64,000 bases of DNA from Uranotaenia lowii (lineage: Eukaryota; Arthropoda; Insecta; Diptera; Culicidae): NCBI RefSeq assembly GCF_029784155.1, contig NC_073691.1, positions 127,844,714 through 127,908,713 of the forward strand, read 5' to 3'. A program made the position numbers and the translations under genes. Within the stretch, counting starts at the first letter, position 1. Each line of letters starts with the position of its first letter. Positions 42,950 to 53,734 of this stretch are shown piece by piece. The notes beneath the pieces were generated by a model. The model did not search any database, had not been told where the DNA came from, and saw only the letters and a program-made list of their open reading frames with translations.

Positions 42950-43390
42950 TGGAGAACGTTACGACAAATCTTTTCACGACTTCAACCTTAAATGTCTCCC
43001 CGAATACGAAAATATTGTATCATGACGGTTCCTGTAGTAGTTATAAAACGTTAAGAAATAGTGTAAAAAAACGTTTAGAAAATGATATCTGAAACCATAA
43101 AAAACATTGCACTTATCTTGAATTCCAAAACGACGGTCTGTTGAATATGGCGTTAAGTTATGTTACTGTTTAAAACTGTTAAAACCTTTATATGGAGGAA
43201 CTGTACTACAAACAGTTTAAATAACGTGCAGAAACCGCTCTTGGAAAACGTATTCAGACATCCAAACTGTTAATATTAAAGTTTTTCGAAGAGTAATCTT
43301 TTATCAAAACAGTAACAGTAATAGTTATCAAACGATTCAAAATAAAGTTTTTTCCAACGTTATCCAGAACCGTACGTCAATGGAGGTCTC
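42950..43390 (+). repeat. Long repeat family, copy 2
   Basis: It aligns in direct orientation with 45950-46350. Shared landmarks: GTTATGTTACTG against GTTATGTAACTG, then AACTGTTAAAAC, TATATGGAGGAACTG, CAAACAGTT, and AACGTTATC against AGCGTTATA. It is followed by a related AT-rich segment containing GGGAATATTTCGGATCTTTAATAT. Confidence 0.6.
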
Positions 43391-43487
43391 ACACACACAT
43401 ACACATAGATGGGAATATTTCGGATCTTTAATATCAATTCAGTTTTTTTCACATAATCTTTATTACACTTGGTTTACTTACAAACGG

Positions 43488-43790
43488 TGAGAATTCAAAA
43501 CCAACTGATACCATATACTTAGATGATTCTTGCAGGAAGATCCTACCCGGCCATGGGCATAACATATGGATTCTCGTAGCTCCAGCGCTGCGGAATACTG
43601 GGAAGCCATCGGCACCCGGGTGATGAATGAGTGAGGAAGCTGGAATTAATGTTTGATCATAAAAATTTTTTTATATATTAAGAATTTATTACGCTACTTT
43701 ACTTACGATAATTATTTCCGGTAGCTTCTGCAGAACGAGCCAGACAGCCACAGCCAGGAATCCAGCGATTTCGGAGGAGCGAAAAATTGT
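43488..43790 (-). pseudogene. 3' end of an unknown minus-strand gene (two exons)
   Basis: On the minus strand, exon about 43790-43707 encodes a hydrophobic segment (AGFLAVAVWLVLQ) that could span a membrane, and ends at a GTAAGT donor. The acceptor AATTCCAG leads to 43639-43488 (LPHSFITRVPMASQYSAALE …), which stops at TAA. A TTTATT (AATAAA in reverse) lies about 20 bp downstream. The upstream exon start was not found. The frame is open throughout, with no visible damage. The product is unknown. Confidence 0.3.
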
Positions 43791-44093
43791 TGTTGTTTTT
43801 TTTTGTGTATATATTCCAGTTGTCAGCAGTGGTGCCGACTAGACCGATTTTTCAAAATTGTACCGATTTAAAATTTAAATGTGAAATTAAAAAAAAAAAT
43901 TTTGCTTTGATGATTCTAAGTCATCTTTTTGCATGCATGCTACACAACAAATTTGTGATTGCTGGTTGTTTCGTTATAAAATGCATTATTTTCAATGACA
44001 AATGAATTAAAATTGTAATTAAGTCCATGGATTCGTAAAAAAAAACTTTCATAATCATCTTACATAATGGAGCGTTGTTAAAGGCATCTTGTA

Positions 44094-44494
44094 AGGCCGA
44101 TGACATAGTGAGAACGACTTGGCGAACGCGATCAATGCGAACTCAAGTGGCGTGAAAAATTGGCATCTCCTTCGTTGCATTTAATGTCAGGTTTAAGCAA
44201 TTCACATACATATCCATCAAATGTGGTTCGCCACATTAATTCGCATCGCATCGCATCGCCATAGGCCATAGGCCGATGACATAGTGAGTGCGATGCGAAT
44301 TGGCGGAAATTTTACGGACGCAGCCTATGCGAACTCGAGCGGCGGAACAAATTGACATCTCCTTCGCCGCGTTGAGTATGTCAGGTTTAAGCGATTCACA
44401 TACATTTTCATCGAATGTGGTTCACCGCATTGAATCGTATTCACCGCATCGCATCGCATTGTATTCACTATGTCATCGGCCTATGTCATCGGCC
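44094..44494. mobile_element. Tandem dimer of a GGCCGATGACATAGTGA MITE
   Basis: GGCCGATGACATAGTGAG occurs at 44095 and 44271, and the complement TCACTATGTCATCGGCC ends the array. Two copies share GATGCGAATTGGCG and TGTCAGGTTTAAGC(A/G)ATTCAC. The right terminus is partly duplicated. Non-coding. Confidence 0.75.
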
Positions 44495-44571
44495 TAAATC
44501 AAGAGCTGAACTTCAAAAGTAAAAAAAATAAATTAATTCCATAAATGTATACTTATTTTATACAAAACCAA

Positions 44572-45205
44572 CTGGCATCTCTGACCGGGCGTTTCGTAGA
44601 TTTTGACGTGTGAGTTTGACGAGTATGACAGAAGGGATGAACGGTTTGTTTAACGGTTCGTGTTCAGTTTTAAGATTAATGGAAAATTGAAGGAAATCGT
44701 TCATATCATGCTATCACCTTTTCAGATACCGTCGCACGGGTTTACATGAACGTTCATATTTCGTTGTTATCGTTGGCGAAGTAAAGTTTAGGAAAACAGC
44801 AACGTTTACAGATACAATCACTATTTCTGAAACCGTAGATGTATCGTAGAGACTGTTCAAGATATGGTTTTTTTGCATGCGGGTCTTTAACAGCGAACTT
44901 CAAGAATTACTTTAACAATTACAGTTTGAAGTGCGAAATATGTTTACATGAGCGATTTTTGGATGTTATCTCAACTGTTTGATGAACAGTTCCTCCATAT
45001 AAGTGCTTTAACAGTTTTTAACAATTACATAACCTAACAACATATTAAAAATACAATCAATTAGAAATTCACGATTCGAGCAATGTATTCCACGGTTCAT
45101 ATAATCGTTTGCAAAGCGTTTTTTTACGCCTCATCAAATCGTCGTTTGACTATTTAAGAAATCGTTTGGTTACGATCCTTATTTATGCGGGAGGACACGC
45201 AAATT
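44572..45205 (-). repeat. Long repeat family, copy 3 (inverted)
   Basis: This is the most complete copy (about 630 bp). Its left part pairs with copy 1 and its right part is the reverse complement of copy 4 (for example GCATAAATAAGGAT(C/T)GTAACC). Together, copies 3 and 4 form a second inverted pair around 45.2-45.95 kb. It has no transposase. Confidence 0.65.
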
Positions 45206-45682
45206 TAATATTAAAGCTGGTCTTTGAAGAGCTTCAACGCATTGAGTTTACAAGGCTCTTATTTGAAGAAAATGAGGGGAGAGGGGATGCTAACCATTTA
45301 GTTTTTTAGAATTCGAGTTAAAACAGAGATTATTTAAAGTTAGAAACGAGAACAGAATAAGTTTATAATTTAGCGAACGATTAAACTAATTTGTCCAAAA
45401 TTTGAAGGTTGGTTCAAACGGATTGACGTTGCTGTTATATTTATTTCGTTTTTAATTTTCATTTAAAGAAAAGTAGGAATGTAGGGTTCTACTTTAACGA
45501 ATAATGCATTGTGTTTAATCATAACACACCTTACTATATGAAATACCTTTGGACCGGGAGAAAAGGAACAGAAAAGCTGACAGCACGGGAGGAATGTAGA
45601 GAACGTCACACGCGGTCAGAGTGCGGAGGATTCTACGGGTGTTAAAATGGGAAATAAACGACGTTGGACGGACACTACACTA

Positions 45683-45897
45683 CACAGTAAACTAAAATTA
45701 CCGAGTTCGGTAATTCATTTTACAGAACTAGTTCTGTAATTAGAAAATTTTCGGTAATTGATCAATCTGACGTTTAGTTTTTACCGAGTTCAGTAAATCG
45801 GCTCTTGACTTACCGAAGTTCTTTTATTTTGATGTAAACAAATCTCAATGCCATCAATTTTCGGTAAAAAATTACAGAAATTAAACTGCAAACAGTG
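45683..45897. mobile_element. Short ACCGA-type MITE, TA target site
   Basis: It starts TA|CACAGTAAACTAAAATTACC and ends AACTGCAAACAGTG|TA. It shares its first 35 bp with the 738-bp element at 38743 and contains inverted TTCGGTAA/TTACCGAA motifs. Length 215 bp. Confidence 0.7.
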
Positions 45898-45949
45898 TAG
45901 CTGTCAAGACGAACGTCGAAATTCGATTGTCAATTTTTGGCACTCCGGG

Positions 45950-46350
45950 TCTCCCGCATAAATAAGGATTGTAACCAAACGATTTCTGAAATAGTCTATC
46001 GACGATTTTATGAAGCGTAAATAAAAGTTAAGCAAACAATTATTGAAATTGTGAAATACATTGCTTGAATCGTGAATTCCAAAATGACTGTATTTTAAAT
46101 ATGTTGTTAGGTTATGTAACTGTTAAAAACTGTTAAAACACTTATATGGAAGAACTGTAATACAAACAGTTAAGACAACGTCCCAAAACCGCTTATGGAA
46201 ACATATTTAGAACTTACAACAGTTATCGTTATAGTTTTCCTTGAAGTATGCTTGAAACTGAACGTTTACAGCAATAGTTATATCACGATTCCACAAAATG
46301 TTCTTCCAGCGTTATACTGATGGTTATGGGAACCGTATGCGTTAATGGCG
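45950..46350 (+). repeat. Long repeat family, copy 4
   Basis: Direct relative of 42950-43390 and inverted relative of the right part of 44572-45205. Followed, as copy 2 is, by GGGAATATTT…TTCGGATTTAATAT and then by unrelated exon-like DNA. Confidence 0.6.
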
Positions 46351-46489
46351 AATAGGGAATATTTTTCGAAGTTTCGGATTTAATATAAAGTTATTCGATT
46401 TCACTTTACCTATATTTTATTTTTCTATTAACTTACATTTACAGCTATCAGGATCTTTTTAATTATTTCTCTGATTCACCTTGCGTACC

Positions 46490-46635
46490 TTATCCATTAT
46501 CAATGGTGAATGATGTGGGCATAGACATTGGCATTTGGTCCGAAATCTGCATTGCAGGGCCAATCGCTACACCAGCAAGGGCATCCCCCACGGTCGGGGA
46601 AATCGGGCTGTTTAAAAAACTAGCATTCGGCGACA
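46490..46635 (-). pseudogene. Terminal exon of an unknown minus-strand gene
   Basis: The acceptor TTCATTTCATTTTAG leads into a frame reading SPNASFLNSPISPTVGDALA, then GVAIGPAMQISDQMPMSMPT, then SFTIDNG and a stop. It is clearly coding-like, low in charge and serine/proline-rich. Upstream exons, if present, fall in the N gap. The gene is not recognised. It sits beside copy 4 of the long repeat, in the same relative position as the 43488-43790 exons beside copy 2. Confidence 0.35.
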
Positions 46636-46664
46636 CTAAAATGAAATGAAAAACAAAACAGTCA

Positions 46665-47164
46665 NNNNNNNNNNNNNNNNNNNNNNNNNNNNNNNNNNNN
46701 NNNNNNNNNNNNNNNNNNNNNNNNNNNNNNNNNNNNNNNNNNNNNNNNNNNNNNNNNNNNNNNNNNNNNNNNNNNNNNNNNNNNNNNNNNNNNNNNNNNN
46801 NNNNNNNNNNNNNNNNNNNNNNNNNNNNNNNNNNNNNNNNNNNNNNNNNNNNNNNNNNNNNNNNNNNNNNNNNNNNNNNNNNNNNNNNNNNNNNNNNNNN
46901 NNNNNNNNNNNNNNNNNNNNNNNNNNNNNNNNNNNNNNNNNNNNNNNNNNNNNNNNNNNNNNNNNNNNNNNNNNNNNNNNNNNNNNNNNNNNNNNNNNNN
47001 NNNNNNNNNNNNNNNNNNNNNNNNNNNNNNNNNNNNNNNNNNNNNNNNNNNNNNNNNNNNNNNNNNNNNNNNNNNNNNNNNNNNNNNNNNNNNNNNNNNN
47101 NNNNNNNNNNNNNNNNNNNNNNNNNNNNNNNNNNNNNNNNNNNNNNNNNNNNNNNNNNNNNNNN
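46665..47164. other. Assembly gap (500 N)
   Basis: Exactly 500 N bases, a conventional filler for a gap of unknown size. ORFs drawn through it are meaningless. It abuts the left arm of the hairpin element at 47165. Confidence 0.99.
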
Positions 47165-47668
47165 AAAATTGGATCCAATTTTAAGGATCTGTTGAGCGAA
47201 ACTCATTAATTTACGGTTTGGGCCGTTGACTTCGATGTCCGTGTTTCAGAAAAAGTTGTACATATATCAAAATAAGATATAATCATTTTATTTTGGGACA
47301 ACCCGAAAAAATTCTTCATCATTGAAAATTATCTCAACCCCATTCAAGTCTGTCAATCAGAATAAGATATAATTCAGATTGGATAAACTTAAAATCTAAA
47401 TTTTTCCGTACTTAATTATAACTGAATCAGATGTAAATATCTTGGTGAGATACGTTTGAGTTATTATTTTGATATGCTTTCCTGATCGGGATGAGGTTGA
47501 GCTCATTTTCAATGATAAAGATTTTTTTTCGGATTGTCCTAAAATAAAATGATTATATCATATTCTGATATACGTGCAACTTTTTATGAAACACGGACAT
47601 CGAAGTCAACGGCCCAAACCGTAATTTTCTGAGTTTCGCTCAACAGATCCACAAATTTGAATCCAATT
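47165..47668. mobile_element. Hairpin (foldback) MITE
   Basis: The left arm (from AAAATTGGATCCAATTTTAA through GGATCTGTTGAGCGAAACTC and ACGGTTTGGGCCGTTGACTT) is mirrored at 47484-47668. The arms are about 180 bp with few mismatches and the loop is about 140 bp. The left terminus may continue into the N gap. Confidence 0.8.
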
Positions 47669-47824
47669 TTTGGGAAACCAAAAAAGGAGCATGGTTTTAG
47701 CATAAAATGTGGTTTATTGACATTCCACTAGAAATTTTTTTCGAAGCACTCATATCTTGATAAGTTTAATTTTGATAGGTTTTGTTCTGTCCAATATCAA
47801 ACAATGCTATCTGAATGAGATATA
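47669..47824. other. Host repeat interrupted by the Tc1 element
   Basis: This stretch and 49520-50146 seem to belong to one older AT-rich repeat with ATATCTCAT and TGATATAATTTGAGATATTT motifs, into which the Tc1 element inserted. Confidence 0.4.
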
Positions 47825-49519
47825 CAGTCAATCGCAAAATTGATCGTACATCCATTATTCATTCTTGAATTTTGAGTTTTCAGGGTTTAATAGTAAATAA
47901 GTGAAAAAATCTTTAATACATTAAAAAATACCTCCTTTTTACTTTTTAACTGTGAAAAGAAAAATACAAATTATTTATATTTTCACTTCATATTTGAAAA
48001 TACAACAAAAAGACACCATTTCAGACATGGCAAAATTGATCGTACAGTACTACTTTTTCTTAAAATTTTAATAAAAATCAATTAAAAGAAAGTAACAGAT
48101 ATCAAAAACAACTAAATTAGTATCTGGTATGACCGCCTTTGGCATCTAGCAATGCTTGCAAGCGTTGTGGCATCGACTCAACGAGATTTTTGGTCACACT
48201 ATTTAGATGGAATGTTTTTCCAGATCTCCTTAATCGCCGTTCAGAGTTCTGCCTTGTACCTATAATTTTTATTATTCAGGCGATTTTTGTCCTCCCACCA
48301 GAGGTGTTCTATCGGGTTCAGATCGGGAGACTGCGGAGGCGTTTTGAGTTGTTTATGGGTATTATACAATAACCACTCTCGAACGACTATAGCGCTATAT
48401 CTGAGGTCATTATCTTGTTGGAAGTAGTACTCACGAGGTAGACCCAATTTATCAACGGAAGGCTGCAGGTTACGCTTGAGGATGTTCAAATAACCCATCT
48501 TATCCATCGTTGGGTCAATGAATTCCATGGTTCTAGGTTCAGAGGTCGATATTGAACCCCACAACATCTGGTTGCCGCCAAGGTGTTTTACAGTTGACAC
48601 CAAATTCTTGGGCTGGAGCTCCATTCCATGTTTTCTCCACACCATTTGCCGTCCATGCGATCCGAAAAGGTTTATTTTTGTTTCGTCGGTAAATAGAACT
48701 TTGTTCCAGAACTGTTTAGACATATTAACATAAGCCTTAGTGAACTTCAGTCGTTTTTTCATATTTACCTTTGAGATAAAGGGCTTCTTACGGCTTATAC
48801 GACCTCTCAAACCGCTTTTGTGCGCTACACCCGGAGAGTATCTGCGCTGACATGTCTTTCGATGATCCCAGCGACTTCAATGGCCAATTTCGGAGTACTT
48901 GTTCTAGGTTTCCTTTTCAGAGTTCGCACAATTACCCGTTCATCTGTAGGAGTCAAGATGCGTTCCCGTCCTTTTCCAGCGCTATTTTTCACGGTTCTTT
49001 CGTATTTCTTCTTTTCGATGATGTACTGTACTGTAGGGTGGTTCTCTCGACAGATTCTGCTATTTCCCACAATGACTTTTCGCGGCAACACATATTTATC
49101 ATAAACGATCGCGTCGCAATGTCCGTTTCCTGGCGCTTGTTTGCCATTTTGATTACAACTTTTCGAAATTCAGCAAAAAACAAAAACAAACATTGCCCAA
49201 GTAGCTGCTGGGTGTTGACATGAAACACTGACAAAAAAACTTCGCTTATCCACATTGATCTTGTTTACTCATCACACATTGCAGGTCAAATAAAAAGTGT
49301 ACGATCAATTTTGCATATCTCTCATTTGGGATTTTTATCAATTTCTTGAATTATAAAATCAGCAAAACATATTTTTCAAAATTGTCGCGATCAGATCAAT
49401 AGCTAAATTTGTGAACAATTAATGTGCATCAAAATCATTAATGTTGAACCATTTTTTCCCACCAAATAAATGAAAAGAGTTAGTAAACCATGTTGTACGA
49501 CCAATTTTGCGATTGACTG
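47825..49519 (-). mobile_element. Tc1-family transposon, degenerate
   Basis: The inverted termini start CAGTCAATCGCAAAATTGAT (one mismatch to the other end) and are flanked by TA at 47823-47824 and 49520-49521. The element is 1695 bp with a single broken transposase gene on the minus strand. Confidence 0.92.
48241..49152 (-). pseudogene. Tc1 transposase, frameshifted
   Basis: The ATG at 49152 begins MANKRQETDIATRSFMI. The frame shifts near 49000-49080 into a block with the helix-turn-helix region (STPKLAIEVAGIIERHVSAD), and again near 48815 into the catalytic domain. Catalytic residues are visible: FTDETKINLFG, FQQDNDLRYSA and SPDLNPIEHLW, with 34 residues between the last two acids (DD34E). 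The usual DPKH histidine is replaced. Two frameshifts mean no active enzyme. The family catalyses cut-and-paste transposition into TA. Confidence 0.88.
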
Positions 49520-49576
49520 TAATCTTGAAAGGAGCATATCTAAAATTGATATAATTTTGCTATGATCGTATAGATT

Positions 49577-50146
49577 TTTTGATATAATTTGAGATATTTT
49601 AACATCCTACGAGTACTGAATAATAACTCATTTAGATAGAAAAAAATTAGTATCAAAATATCTCATCTTGCTATAATTTAGTTTTTCCCTCCTGATCGGG
49701 ATGCACCAGGCATGGTTCTGTGGTAGCGTGCGCGCCTCTCAGCCTGCAGGTCGAGGTTCAAATCTTCTGGCTGGTACCCAAACTTTTCAAGAATTGTTGA
49801 AGTTGGAAACAATGCATGAAAGTTTGAATACAAATCAGGGTAGTCCAACATCATTGCATACAAGTAATGATGAGTATAACGCAAAAATTGCATACAAGGT
49901 AGTATGCAAGACTCATATTTTGCATTTTTGGTGATCTAAATCCTATCTGATTGAGATATAATCTTGATATAATGCTATCAACAGGTGATGTAGTTTTGCA
50001 TAGCCTTGTTTAGCATAGACTTTTTGTTATAATTTGAGATATTTTAACATCCTACGAGTATTAAATTATATCTTATATTGATAGGAAAAAATTGAATATC
50101 AAAATATCTCATTTTGATAAAATTTTGTTTTTCTCTTCTTATCGGG
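49577..50146. repeat. 120-bp direct repeat pair around a SINE
   Basis: The block TGATATAATTTGAGATATTT … CATCCTACGAGTA … ATCAAAATATCTCAT occurs at 49577-49698 and again, diverged, at about 50025-50146. The DNA between includes the tRNA-like sequence at 49700. This may be one element's duplicated subterminal region. Confidence 0.6.
49700..49790 (+). mobile_element. tRNA-derived SINE head
   Basis: A-box-like TGGTTCTGTGG (49713-49723) and B box GGTTCAAATCT (49755-49765) lie within a GC-richer 75-bp segment (GTAGCGTGCGCGCCTCTCAG) that contrasts with AT-rich flanks. One A-box position deviates. No discriminable acceptor stem, so a SINE head rather than a working tRNA gene. Confidence 0.55.
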
Positions 50147-50665
50147 CAGTGCCAACACATTCAAAAGCAACTGCGTCCATCCATAGGGAACATGAACTTT
50201 ATAACTGTGTTGGTACGAGAAGAGGGACCTCGACACAAAAAGACCGAAAATATTCTAAGTTCGAGATCTCAAAGCCTGCGCCTTCGGGCCGTTCAGCTAC
50301 CACATGGACAGAAAGATGAGATTTTTGACCCCCTGCTCCCTCCGTGGACAAGCGTGGACATTTTGCAAACCCCTCCCCCGGTCGGTCACACTACTCATGC
50401 CTTTTTGTTATTGAAATGGTTGATTTCGAAAAAAAACTAATAAGCAAAATTCATCACTTGCTTTCAAGTGGCTACCAATGGTTTAAACTTAAACTGAAAG
50501 AAAAGCTTAGCAATTTCAAGATTTAGATTAAAACACCTTTACATAATATTATGGAAGTAAGTATATCCACGTGAACATGACCCAAACCTCTACCCCCCTC
50601 TCCGTGAACAAGCGTGGATATTTCTCTACTCCCCTCCCCCCTCTCCTAAGTTGTCCACGTGGTAT
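50147..50665. other. Repeat fragment with CTCCGTGGACAAGCGTGGAC motif
   Basis: The sequence around CCGTGGACAAGCGTGGACAT occurs near 50341, and a relative (CCGTGAACAAGCGTGGATAT) near 50601, with C-rich runs and GTCCACGTGG near 50653. This looks like a 3' UTR piece of a retroposon. No ORF of interest. Confidence 0.35.
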
Positions 50666-51217
50666 CCCAAGTAACACAGATTATGCCAACTAGCATTAGG
50701 AAGTTTTATTATGGTTTAATTATGGCATTTTTTGTGCAGCTCGTTTTATAACGGTTTTATTATGGTCATGCAGAATGCTTATATTTTTTTTCGACCATAT
50801 GTTTGCAGATGGTTTTGAAAACGCTAATAAAACTTTTATTAAACATACTGTTTTAGTTATTTTGAAAGAGTTATGAATGCTTTTTTAAAACTATAATAAA
50901 ACACAAACTTAGAAGTTTGCTCCAAGCTTTCTTTAGCATGTTCTATAATAGCACTCAGTGCCTGATTATTAAACCGCCATAAAACTTAGTGACAGTTCTC
51001 GATCAAAATGTCAAAACAGGACACGCTCAGATTAGATAGCACATATTTGAATTGGAACTCCCATTTTTACACATTTTTGGTAAGTTATGCGTGTTGGTTT
51101 TGAGTTTAAATTAAAAAAATACATCTTTGAAAACTTGAAATCACCGAAAGTGGTATGAATATCTTTATAATATGAGTATTGAGTGAAAGGGCCCAAATAG
51201 TAGGAAAAAAAAGCTTG

Positions 51218-52880
51218 ACGCCATCATTAATTCAAGATGGCGGCTTCCTCTTTTATTTTCAAAGCTGAAAATTACTGAAAATATCGTGAAACCTTCTCAA
51301 TATGGTTATAAGGTGAAAGTAATAAACGAGTAGAAGTCAAATTTCGTTGCCCGTCGCCATCTTAAATCCAAGATGGCGGTTACCACTCAACTTAAAAATA
51401 CTGTAAATGACTGAAAATCGTATAAAACCTATATTATAGGGGTATAAGTTAAAAGAAATCAACCGGTAGAAGTTGAATTACGCTATCTTACGCCATCTTG
51501 AAATCCAAGATGGCGGCTTCCGCTAAACTTTAAAATGTAGTGAATGACTTAAAATGACATGAAACCCAAATTGGTAGTGGGTGAAGGGGTTTACGAGTAG
51601 AAGTCGAATATTGCTATCTTACGCCATCTTGAAATCCAAGATGGCAGCTTTCTATAAACTTAAAAAATGCTCTAAATCATTGAATATCGCATGAAACCTC
51701 CAAAATATGGATATTTGTCAATTGGGATAAGCTATAAAAAGTTTATTTTTGCATTCTGACGCAACCTTGAAATCCAGGATGGTGGCTTCAGCTGAACTTA
51801 AAAATACTGTAAATGAATGAAAATAGCATGAAACTCCCAAATATATTGTATTGGGTGCTAAGGCTAAATGATAGAAGTCAAATATCTTTTTTCGCGTTTC
51901 TCTAAAAATCTGTAAGTGACTGAAAATCCCACAAAAACTACCACAATACAGACCCCGTTCGTTTTTGGCAACATTCGATTTTGGAAACATCGAATTTGGC
52001 ACATGTGCCTAAATCAGACGGTTTTTAGAAACAACATAACCTTATAGTTTTCGCTAGAATAAGACCAATACAATTTAGACATAATAGCATGATAGGAATA
52101 AAAGAATTACATAAATGGCAAAAAAAAATCAAAAGCTATAAACAAAACAAGAAAAGTTCTAAATGCATTAAAAACATAATGAAAAAATAATAAAAGTGAT
52201 TTAAAATGATCTAAAATGTTTTAAAATAGTAGTTTAAATGTAGTATTACGTGAAAAAAAGTTGTGTTCAAGCGATTTTCATTGATTAACAGCATTTTAAA
52301 TTCAGTGGAAGCTGCCATCTTGGATTCCAAGATGGCGTCGGAAAGAAAAAAATCGACATCTTCTAGCTTAGCCTTTTCATTCAATACTCGTATAGTGATG
52401 GTTTAATGCGACTTTTTGTCAGCATTAAGCATTAAAAGTTGAGCGGATGCCGCCATCTTGGATTTCAAGATGGCGTCGGATAGCGAAATTCGACTTCTAC
52501 TCGTTTAGCACTTTCACCCGATACCCATTTTGTTGGGGTTTCATGCGATTTCAAGTCATTTACACCATTTTAAAGTTCAGCGGAAGCCGCCATCTTGGAT
52601 TTCAAGATGGCGTCAGACAACGAAATTTGACTTCAACTCATGATTTATTCCACGGGTCATTGAAAACCAATCCCTTTTCATTCAAAAAGTCTGTCCTCAT
52701 TTACTGTACTAATGATTAACAACTCAGAAATGAGGAACTCAACCTTAGCGTGTAATTGGTTGGCTTGCGAGAGAAACGTCAAATCGTAGCTTTTTTTGGG
52801 GTCATCATTAAACCATAATAAAACTATGAATTGACTCGCGCCATGTTGGTTGCAAAATCGAAGGGTACAAAATGACGCCA
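51218..52880. repeat. Array of inverted AAGATGGCGGC motifs, left arm
   Basis: Units centred near 51230, 51368, 51504, 51636, 51768 (diverged), 52326, 52461 and 52600 each contain GCCATCTTG(G/A)A next to its complement CAAGATGGC, separated by 2-4 bp. They are spaced about 130-137 bp apart, and each is followed by a related sequence with CATGAAAC and GAAGTCGAAT. Weaker CGCCATGTTG copies lie near 52840 and 52870. Confidence 0.88.
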
Positions 52881-53734
52881 TGTTGATGGATTCACAATGC
52901 CAGCATTGGAAAATATTTTTTCAGGCCTTTTTTCCATCAATCCCATCATGATTGACCATCAGATTTGACGAGGCGCATTTATTTTAAGATACTATTTCAT
53001 ATACATTTTACCTAAAATCTTGACTGGCAGTAGAAAAGACGCTCATTATATGGGTAAAACATTGGTTTTTTAGCTATTAATTTTACCAGATTCATATCTG
53101 AATAATGCAATCATCATTCATCAACCATTACGGTTGCTGGAAAAAACAAAAAAAAAAAACTCCGAGAACTGACAGAACCGAAAAAAACAAAAATTTCTAA
53201 CATGTTTTATAATAGCTTTTTAAAAGCTTTGGTGACCAATATTGATGACTAACAATGATTGGTCATGATGACGTTCCTAGGATAGGGCCAAATAGCCTAA
53301 TTTTGGCTTTATTAGAGTCCAGGTTATGTTATAGAATGTACTTTAGCTTTTTATAAAGATTAATGCTATGGTCCAAACGACATTTTGCTGACCATAATAA
53401 AGCTTAAATTGTTACTTCCCAAGTTTTTGTTTTTTTCGGTTCTGTCAGTTCTCGGAGTTTTTTTTTTGTTTTTTCCAGCAACCGTAATGGTTGATGAATG
53501 ATGATTGCATTATTCAGATATGAATCTGGTAAAATTAATAGCTTAAAAACCAATGTTTTACCCATATAATGAGCGTCTTTTCTACTGCCAGTCAAGATTT
53601 TAGGTAAAATGTATATGAAATAGTATCTTAAAATAAATGCGCCTCGTCAAATCTGATGGTCAATCATGATGGGATTGATGGAAAAAAGGCCTGAAAAAAT
53701 ATTTTCCAATGCTGGCATTGTGAATCCATCAACA

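Noticed and set aside
46490..47209. Long ORFs across the N gap
   Set aside because: N bases contain no stops, so the ORFs are artefacts. Only the real sequence 46490-46635 was kept, as an exon.
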